From positions 1 to 6,102 of the forward strand of contig CAUCWU010000158.1 in assembly GCA_958446555.1 (NCBI GenBank): DNA of 6,102 nt, in the 5' to 3' direction. Below are positions 1 to 4,914 of this stretch, one piece after another. The number at the start of each line of letters is the position of its first letter. Within the stretch, counting starts at the first letter, position 1. The stretch comes from an uncultured Lachnospiraceae bacterium. GTDB taxonomy: Bacteria; Bacillota; Clostridia; Lachnospirales; Lachnospiraceae. Below the pieces are notes generated by a model. That model did not search any database, was not told the DNA's origin, and worked only from the letters and a program-made list of their open reading frames with translations. Both the position numbers and the translations under genes were made by a program.

Positions 1-1215
1 CTTCATACGAGTTGTCAGCTTCTCGTAGTCATCCTCTCTCTGGCTTCCTCCGATGATCTCACCGATACCTGGAACTAAGCAGTCCATTGCGGCAACAGTC
101 TTTCCGTCGTCGTTCTGCTTCATATAAAATGCCTTGATCTCCTTCGGATAATCGGTTACGAATACCGGACGCTTGAAGATCTCCTCGGTCAGATAACGCT
201 CATGCTCTGTCTGTAAATCACAGCCCCAGCTTACCTTATAATCGAACTTATCGTTGTGCTTCTCAAGAAGCTCAATTGCCTCTGTGTAGGTAACATGACC
301 AAACTCAGAGTTTAATACATGATTCAGACGATCTAACAGTCCCTTATCGATGAAGGAATTGAAGAACTCCATTTCCTTTGGTGCCTTCTCTAATACATAG
401 CGGATGACATACTTTAACATATCCTCTGCCAACTTCATATCATCGTTCAGATCTGCAAATGCGATCTCCGGCTCGATCATCCAGAACTCAGCCGCATGAC
501 GGGTGGTGTTGGAATTCTCTGCACGGAAGGTCGGTCCGAAGGTATAGATGTTTCTAAATGCCATTGCATAGGTCTCACCGTTTAACTGTCCACTTACAGT
601 TAAGTTGGTTGGCTTACCAAAGAAATCCTGAGTATAATCTACCTTGCCATCCTCAGTCTTCGGAATGTTGTTTAAATCCATCGTTGTTACCTGGAACATC
701 TCACCTGCACCCTCGCAGTCACTTCCGGTGATCAGTGGGGTATGAACATAGACAAAGCCCTTCTCCTGGAAGAACTGATGAATTGCAAATGCAATCAGAG
801 AACGAACGCGAAATACTGCCTGGAAGGTATTGGTACGCGGACGAAGATGAGAGATCGTACGCAGATACTCCATGCTGTGACGCTTCTTCTGCAGCGGGTA
901 ATCTGGTGTAGATGCACCCTCGATGGTAACGGTCTCTGCCTGAATCTCAAATGGCTGCTTTGCCTGTGGGGTTGCAACTAGGGTTCCCTTTACGATCAGA
1001 GCTGCACCAACATTGCACTTGGAGATCTCTGCAAAGTTATCCATTGTATCGTGATATACGACCTGAATCGGCTCAAAGCTAGTTCCGTCACTTAATACGA
1101 TAAATCCAAATGTCTTAGAATCGCGAAGACTGCGAATCCAGCCTCCTACTGTTACTTCCTTATCCATATACGCGTCCGGCTGCGCAAAAATTTCGCGGAC
1201 TGTAGTTAATTCCAT
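1..1215 (-). CDS. asnS: Asparaginyl-tRNA synthetase, C-terminus cut off by window edge
   Basis: Class IIb aminoacyl-tRNA synthetase that charges tRNA-Asn with asparagine in the cytoplasm. The reading frame is open for 405 codons from ATG at 1215 to the window edge. The family is usually about 460 residues, so roughly 55-60 C-terminal residues, including class II motif 3, lie outside. Residues about 20-110 form the N-terminal anticodon-binding OB fold (VTVGGWIRSLRDSKTFGFIV). Motif 2 is clear at residues 230-250 (FRAENSNTTRH then EFWMIEPE), and the visible part ends with IIGGSQREDDYEKL just before motif 3. The NTTRH-AEFWMIEPE wording and the lack of the large bacterial AspRS insertion favour AsnRS over AspRS. 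The start is supported by a perfect AAGGAGG (1221-1227) five bases upstream and a consensus promoter 50 bp further up. No break or unusual residue was seen. Confidence 0.97.
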   Translation of the reverse strand, partial: MELTTVREIFAQPDAYMDKEVTVGGWIRSLRDSKTFGFIVLSDGTSFEPIQVVYHDTMDNFAEISKCNVGAALIVKGTLVATPQAKQPFEIQAETVTIEGASTPDYPLQKKRHSMEYLRTISHLRPRTNTFQAVFRVRSLIAFAIHQFFQEKGFVYVHTPLITGSDCEGAGEMFQVTTMDLNNIPKTEDGKVDYTQDFFGKPTNLTVSGQLNGETYAMAFRNIYTFGPTFRAENSNTTRHAAEFWMIEPEIAFADLNDDMKLAEDMLKYVIRYVLEKAPKEMEFFNSFIDKGLLDRLNHVLNSEFGHVTYTEAIELLEKHNDKFDYKVSWGCDLQTEHERYLTEEIFKRPVFVTDYPKEIKAFYMKQNDDGKTVAAMDCLVPGIGEIIGGSQREDDYEKLTTRMK

Positions 1216-1266
1216 AATTGCCTCCTTAAAATGTAAATCGTGGCATGCCTGCACACAGTTAACTTA

Positions 1267-1295
1267 ATTATACCGCGAATAAACAAATATGACAA
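1267..1295 (-). promoter_or_regulatory. Sigma-A promoter of asnS
   Basis: Read on the minus strand, a TTGTCA -35 box (1290-1295) is followed by a 17-bp spacer and a perfect TATAAT -10 box (1267-1272). Transcription would start near 1260, giving a leader of about 45 nt that ends in the AAGGAGG ribosome site. That leader is too short for a T-box riboswitch, and no T-box core was seen, so asnS expression from this promoter appears not to be controlled by tRNA sensing. Confidence 0.85.
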
Positions 1296-1373
1296 CTGCC
1301 TTTTTTCGCAATTTCGCGAAGTTAGACGGTTTTGCCATTTTTCGAGACAAAATAACAAAACCAATAGAAACAG

Positions 1374-1420
1374 AAAATGCACCATCTTCCAAAGTTAGAC
1401 CTAACTTAGAAGATTGGCAC
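1374..1420 (-). terminator. Long hairpin with short U-run, probable minus-strand terminator
   Basis: Minus-strand RNA from 1420 to 1379 folds into a nearly complete stem. The 5' arm (1420-1401) pairs with the 3' arm (1398-1379) with only two single-base bulges (1414 and 1391), closing on a very tight loop around 1399-1400. Three positions are G-U wobbles in the minus-strand RNA (1419/1380, 1418/1381, 1408/1390) and would be A-C mismatches in plus-strand RNA, so the structure is better formed on the minus strand. A UUUU run (1377-1374) and U-rich sequence follow. It lies 39 bp past the stop of the hydrolase remnant and 84 bp before the asnS -35 box, so it may end transcription of the former hydrolase gene and shield asnS. 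The stem is only moderately GC-rich and the U-run is short, so termination is not certain. Confidence 0.55.
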
Positions 1421-1458
1421 ATTCCCACCTGGCTGTTTCCAGTGTATCACAATATTAC

Positions 1459-1716
1459 TTATTTAACTATGTTATCTTTGTATGATCTAATCGTCACATT
1501 ATTTATGTGAAGATCTTCCACATCACTACACATCCACGCATTCTCAGCAACCAGATCAATATTCTCTAGTGTAAGATTTTTCAACCTTTTTTCAGGAAAT
1601 CCTTTTATGAGAAGCCCAATTTTAGCACCACGTCCTGATACATTTCTAATTTCGATATTCTTAAAAAAATGTTCCCTCCTTGCCATACCTCTCCAACTAT
1701 TGTATACTTGAGACAA
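1459..1716 (-). pseudogene. C-terminal remnant of a GH28 polygalacturonase-like hydrolase
   Basis: An 85-codon open frame (TTG at 1716, stop TAA at 1459) whose residues from about 16 onward read like the last turns of the right-handed beta-helix of glycoside hydrolase family 28. HFFKNIEIRNVSGRGAKIG is followed by the hallmark IKGFPEKRLKNLTLENIDL (compare the usual 'GLPE-PI-NITLENV' pattern), then a CSDVEDLHINNVTI strand and a natural-looking stop. Full GH28 enzymes, which cut polygalacturonate in pectin, have about 400-500 residues. All catalytic Asp and His motifs would lie upstream and are absent. A TGA sits immediately before codon 1, and the sequence from 1717 to 1823 shows no GH28-like continuation in any minus-strand frame, so the rest was probably deleted, with the desulfurase and its control region now abutting. 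The remaining frame has no stop or frameshift, so the deletion may be fairly recent. A ribosome-site-like GGAGAGG lies internally near 1690, but expression of this stub is doubtful. Confidence 0.7.
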
Positions 1717-1738
1717 TCATAAGTATCAGTTGAGGCAA
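1708..1738 (+). repeat. Direct repeat TTGAG(A/G)CAA, 22-bp period, possible operator
   Basis: TTGAGACAA at 1708-1716 recurs as TTGAGGCAA at 1730-1738, matching at 8 of 9 bases. The start-to-start distance is 22 bp, close to two helical turns, so both copies face the same side of the DNA. They lie about 40-70 bp upstream of the candidate -10 box of the desulfurase gene, a usual place for activator or repressor sites. The first copy overlaps the start of the hydrolase remnant, so it could also be left over from that gene. Two nonamers can match by chance in AT-rich DNA. Confidence 0.3.
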
Positions 1739-1776
1739 AAGCCTTTATCACCGAACTTTCAAGATGACACACCTCA

Positions 1777-1782
1777 TATAAT
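1777..1782 (+). promoter_or_regulatory. Candidate -10 box for the cysteine desulfurase gene
   Basis: A perfect TATAAT lies 41 bp upstream of the ATG at 1824. No good -35 box is found 16-18 bp upstream (GAACTT at 1753-1758 is poor), and there is no extended -10 TG. If used, the promoter is weak or needs an activator. The ribosome site AAAGGTG (1812-1818) is five bases before the ATG and fixes the start. Confidence 0.4.
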
Positions 1783-1823
1783 AAACTAGAACCCAACAAC
1801 TTTGCAAAAAGAAAGGTGTTTTT

Positions 1824-3005
1824 ATGGACCGAATTTATCTTGACCATGCCGCTACGACCCCGGTGCTTCCTGAGGTCTTAGACGTTTTCACTTCTTATAT
1901 GAAAAACGACTGGGGCAATCCCTCGTCGCTGTATGATTTTTCTGATGGACCGCGTCAGGCTGTGATGGAGGCTCGCTTTCACACTGCTTCTTTAATCCAT
2001 GCTGATCCAAAGTGCATTTTCTTCACATCTGGCGGATCGGAATCGGACAGCTGGGCACTGATTTGTGGTGCACGATTGCTTCGAGATCAGGGAAATCACA
2101 TCATTGTCTCAGCAATTGAGCACCATGCGATTTTGCATGCGGCCAAATTTCTTGAAAGCGAAGGCTTTGACGTGACCTATCTTGCACCTGATGCAGCCGG
2201 TTTTATTCGCCCTGAGACACTTCGTCAAGCAATGAAACCAGACACCATCCTAGTTTCAATCATGATGGCAAACAATGAAATTGGAACGATTCAACCGATC
2301 GGAGAGCTGTCCTATATTGCCCACCATTTCGGCTGTGAGGGATGTCTGTTTCATACCGATGCTGTTCAAGCCTACGGTCAGATTCCAATCGACGTAAACC
2401 GCCAAGGCATTGATCTTTTGAGCGCAAGCTCACATAAAATTTACGGACCGAAGGGCATTGGTCTTTTGTATATCCGCGATGGCATCACGCTGACGCCACT
2501 CATCTTTGGCGGCGGTCAGGAAGGTGGTATCCGAGGCGGCACAGAAAATGTCCCCGCGATTGCAGGCTTTGGCACTGCCGCAAAAATCTCTGCTATGCAA
2601 ATGCAAAAGACCATTCGACAGGAAAGTATGCTTCGAGACTATCTGATTCGTCGCGTGTTAAATGAGATTCCATTTTGCCGCTTAAATGGAAGTCTGAAAA
2701 ACAGACTTCCCGGAAATGCCAATTTTGCCTTTGAATATGTGGAAGGAAGCTCTCTTTTGATGATGCTTGATGCGCAGGGCATCTGTGCCTCATCCGGCTC
2801 AGCCTGTTCCTCTGCCTCTGCAGACCCTTCCCATGTGTTAACTGCAATCGGATTATCTCCTGATCTCGCCCGAGCCTCCCTTCGCCTAACACTTGGGCGT
2901 GAGACGACAAAAAATATGCTGGACACGGTTGTTTCTATCTTAAAAGAAACAATCGGCCAGCTAAGAAGTATTTCTGATGGGTATCAGGAAAGAATTTTAC
3001 GGTAG
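1824..3005 (+). CDS. Cysteine desulfurase, NifS/IscS family (group I)
   Basis: PLP-dependent enzyme (393 aa, full family length) that takes sulfur from L-cysteine as a persulfide, leaving alanine, and passes it to Fe-S cluster scaffolds or tRNA-thiolation enzymes. The aminotransferase class V fold is complete: YLDHAATTP at 5-13, GNPSS at 31-35, phosphate-binding TSGGSES at 68-74, IEHHA at 98-102 with cofactor-stacking His100, MMANNEIG at 147-154, HTDAVQAYGQ at 177-186 with Asp179 and Gln182, SSHKIYGPKG at 202-211 with Schiff-base Lys205, and GGGQEGGIRGGTEN at 229-242. The catalytic Cys is Cys328 in SSGSACSSASADPS, the extended mobile loop of group I enzymes rather than the short loop of SufS. 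AAAGGTG five bases upstream supports the start. It stands alone: no iscU, mnmA, thiI or iscR is visible, and it converges on the transport operon. I therefore give no symbol, as nifS, iscS or a tRNA-thiolation partner are all possible. Confidence 0.95.
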   Translation: MDRIYLDHAATTPVLPEVLDVFTSYMKNDWGNPSSLYDFSDGPRQAVMEARFHTASLIHADPKCIFFTSGGSESDSWALICGARLLRDQGNHIIVSAIEHHAILHAAKFLESEGFDVTYLAPDAAGFIRPETLRQAMKPDTILVSIMMANNEIGTIQPIGELSYIAHHFGCEGCLFHTDAVQAYGQIPIDVNRQGIDLLSASSHKIYGPKGIGLLYIRDGITLTPLIFGGGQEGGIRGGTENVPAIAGFGTAAKISAMQMQKTIRQESMLRDYLIRRVLNEIPFCRLNGSLKNRLPGNANFAFEYVEGSSLLMMLDAQGICASSGSACSSASADPSHVLTAIGLSPDLARASLRLTLGRETTKNMLDTVVSILKETIGQLRSISDGYQERILR

Positions 3006-3060
3006 CCATCAGGGACAGGGCAAGTGGCACTAAAGAGCCGCATTCCCCCGTCCCCGCTGA
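3006..3060. repeat. GC-rich imperfect palindrome between convergent genes (REP-like element or two-way terminator)
   Basis: The 55 bp between the stop of the desulfurase and the stop of the permease is almost wholly one inverted repeat. Outer arms are TCAGGGACAGGG (3009-3020) and CCCCCGTCCCC-GCTGA (3045-3060). Inner arms AAGTGGC (3022-3028) and GCCGCATT (3037-3044) close on an 8-nt loop (3029-3036). In minus-strand RNA the one imperfect position of the outer GGGAC-GGG stem is a G-U wobble; in plus-strand RNA it is A-C. There is no U-run, so it is not a classic intrinsic terminator. The GGGACAGG/GTGGCAC wording recalls dispersed REP-type palindromes that I associate with IS200-like (RAYT) transposases in many bacteria. 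That is recollection, not a match I could run. Lying between convergent genes suits either role. Confidence 0.6.
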
Positions 3061-3948
3061 CTATCGATAACCGCGTTTTCGTTTACTTTTTAAATTGCGA
3101 GCGGCAAGAAGTAGCTCCACTCCCACGATGGCTGCCTGTACCAAAAGGCTTACGGGCAGCCAATTTTGCGTAATCCAATTCGGCCTATAATTGCCCATGT
3201 AATTGATCATATCAAAAATTGCTGTGCGGCTTCCTGCCTGATTATTTAACACGTCGTAAAAAGTGACGACTGGATTTGCCAAAAGCAAATAGTGATACCA
3301 GGCAACTGGGCTTCCGAGCTGCTCGCCGTAAGCTGACGAGGAGTACAATAGGCTCGGTGCAAAATGAATTAGCAGTGTTCCACCAATTAAAATCAAATTC
3401 GTTGCATAGGAGGACAATGCCGCATATACCGACCGCTCTGCCCCTGCTGAGCAGAGAATTGACAACGTGCTAATCTCCAATGCGACAATTAAAAGAACGC
3501 TGATCATCGCCACCAAATCGACCATTTGAATCCCACCGTAGACAAAGACCAGTGAAAAAACTGGAAGCGATGTGACAAGTAGGACAAATATCATATTCAT
3601 ACTTGAGACAAGCTTTCCGAAAATCACCTGCCACGGAGAGACACCAGTTGAGAAAAATAGTTCCAGATTGCCATTTTCGCGCTCTTGACTGATGCCTGTT
3701 CCTGCTAGGGCCGGCGCGATAAACACAATCATCAGACACTCTGCCATTGCAAGTGTCAGATACAACTGAAGAAGAGCTGCATAATCATTCTCGCTGCTTG
3801 TCTGCATATAGCTAACCATATTGATAAATACGACAACAGCAATGACGGCAATGACACTGTTGACAGCCAGAACGGCAAACAAAAATGCCTTACTTCGATT
3901 TGCCGCCCATCTGTCTTTTTCATAGATCGGATTTCGAAATTGAATCAT
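3061..3948 (-). CDS. ABC-2 type transporter permease
   Basis: Integral membrane subunit (295 aa) of an ABC-2 class exporter, partner of the ATPase encoded just upstream. It starts with the family's NPIYEKD N-terminus in the cytoplasm and has about six membrane segments, near residues 21-48, 59-82, 111-138, 143-168, 173-198 and 262-284. It ends in a strongly basic cytoplasmic tail (KSKRKRGYR). The loop after segment 2 has the diagnostic ABC-2 coupling sequence APALAGTGISQEREN-GNLELFFSTGVSPWQVIFGK (residues 78-112), which contacts the ATPase. An outward-facing loop with polar residues lies at about 236-261. Its ATG overlaps the ATPase stop as ATGA (3945-3948), and an AAAGGGGG ribosome site lies inside the ATPase gene, so the two are translationally coupled. 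The substrate cannot be inferred. It resembles GldF/YhaP-like permeases in layout. Confidence 0.92.
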   Translation of the reverse strand: MIQFRNPIYEKDRWAANRSKAFLFAVLAVNSVIAVIAVVVFINMVSYMQTSSENDYAALLQLYLTLAMAECLMIVFIAPALAGTGISQERENGNLELFFSTGVSPWQVIFGKLVSSMNMIFVLLVTSLPVFSLVFVYGGIQMVDLVAMISVLLIVALEISTLSILCSAGAERSVYAALSSYATNLILIGGTLLIHFAPSLLYSSSAYGEQLGSPVAWYHYLLLANPVVTFYDVLNNQAGSRTAIFDMINYMGNYRPNWITQNWLPVSLLVQAAIVGVELLLAARNLKSKRKRGYR

Positions 3949-4883
3949 TTTGCCCCCTTTCCACCAGAAATCTCTCGCTCTAACAGATTTTCCAAACTAC
4001 TCTGTCCTCTGCTAAATGAATAGACCTTAACACCACTCTCCACAAGCTTTTTTAACAATTCGACTTCATCCTGAATACCGCCTGCAAAGTGAATCACGAT
4101 AAATTTCCCGTCTCGTGAAATTGTGCGCACTAATTTTTCCCTTCGAAGGACTGCGACTGCAAGCTCTGGTGACTCACTGACGCGAAGATACAAGAGTGCT
4201 TCACTTCTTGCCTGACGCAAAATTTCATTCAAATTTCCCTCGCTGATAATTCGTCCCTTTTCCAGAATGCCAATCTCATTGCACAGCTGTGCTGCATCTG
4301 GAAGCGACTGCGATGCCATCAAAACTGTCGTCTCCTCCTCTGCTAGCATCGCAAACAATTCTTCCATCGCAAGCTTTTGTGCAAGCTCCATCCCTGCAAA
4401 TGGGTCATCCAGAAGCAATAATTTAGGACGGTGTAAAATCGCCCGAAGAAATGACAGTTCTCTTCGAATGCCAATCGGCTGCTCTTCCACTAGCTGCTCT
4501 GCTTTTCTCTCAAGATGCCCAAGCGATAGCACTTCCATGCACCGCTCTCTTGCAGCCAGACCAGAAAGCCCCTGCGCATGCGCATAGATTTCCAAATATT
4601 CCATGACCTGAAGGCGTGGAAAATAGCCATCCTGAGCACCCATATATCCCAAAATACGCAGAATATTTTTCTTATTCTCCCGCTTTGACGTATCCATTCC
4701 GTTGATATAAACTTTTCCACTCTGCGGCTCCAACAGACCGGCACACAGACGAAGAAGTGTTGTCTTTCCGGAATCTTTTCTGCCAAGAAGCGCAAAAAAA
4801 CTGCCCGGTGTCACGTTTAGCGAAAGATCATCGATCAATGTTTTCTTTTTTGTCTGAAATGTAAGCTGATTTACGGACAGCAT
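3945..4883 (-). CDS. ABC transporter ATP-binding protein with atypical catalytic motifs
   Basis: Cytoplasmic ATPase subunit (312 aa) of the same exporter. Residues 1-215 form the nucleotide-binding domain: Walker A GRKDSGKT at 34-41 (Lys40 intact, with Lys-Asp replacing the usual Asn-Gly), Q-loop Gln84, Walker B LLLLDDP at 155-161, and D-loop GME at 164-166. Residues 220-312 are a C-terminal regulatory extension, ending in SLENLLERE like the 'SLE-FL' tail of CcmA/GldA-type ATPases. Three departures from consensus stand out. The catalytic Walker B Glu is Asp160. The switch-loop His is Gln192 (ASQSLPDAA where SSH is usual). The signature region is QPIGIRREL (135-143), lacking the LSGGQ Ser. All three lie in a clean frame. 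ATG at 4883 has AGGAGG at 4896-4901, spaced a long 12 bases; no better in-frame start exists. The gap to the upstream gene is 31 bp. Confidence 0.93.
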   Translation of the reverse strand: MLSVNQLTFQTKKKTLIDDLSLNVTPGSFFALLGRKDSGKTTLLRLCAGLLEPQSGKVYINGMDTSKRENKKNILRILGYMGAQDGYFPRLQVMEYLEIYAHAQGLSGLAARERCMEVLSLGHLERKAEQLVEEQPIGIRRELSFLRAILHRPKLLLLDDPFAGMELAQKLAMEELFAMLAEEETTVLMASQSLPDAAQLCNEIGILEKGRIISEGNLNEILRQARSEALLYLRVSESPELAVAVLRREKLVRTISRDGKFIVIHFAGGIQDEVELLKKLVESGVKVYSFSRGQSSLENLLEREISGGKGAK

Positions 4884-4914
4884 TGAATATGAAATCCTCC
4901 TATCTGATTGCCAA

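Noticed and set aside
742..981. Plus-strand open frame inside asnS
   Set aside because: It is antisense to conserved AsnRS coding sequence, has Cys- and Trp-rich random composition and lacks a supporting ribosome site.
1242..1249. Perfect 8-bp palindrome GGCATGCC in the asnS leader
   Set aside because: It is too short to support a hairpin or operator call, and no second copy lies nearby.
1420..1440. Possible T-box core (minus-strand CAGGTGGGAA) for tRNA-controlled asnS expression
   Set aside because: The wording does not match the T-box AGGGTGGNACCGCG consensus, no stem I or antiterminator pair is seen, and a consensus promoter downstream gives asnS a leader of only about 45 nt.
1289..1510. 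Plus-strand open frame of 73 codons in the asnS to desulfurase gap
   Set aside because: It has no ribosome site before its ATG, no recognisable protein pattern, and it runs antisense through the asnS promoter, the strand-biased hairpin and the end of the hydrolase remnant.
1704..1726. Inverted repeat ATACTT-11 nt-AAGTAT
   Set aside because: Six-base AT-rich arms are expected by chance. The overlapping direct repeat is the better-supported pattern.
1605..1847. Minus-strand open frame of 80 codons overlapping the hydrolase remnant
   Set aside because: It uses a different frame from the GH28-like sequence, begins inside the desulfurase coding region and shows no family pattern.
4267..4587. Plus-strand Ser-rich open frame inside the ATPase gene
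   Set aside because: It is an antisense shadow of a clearly conserved ABC domain.
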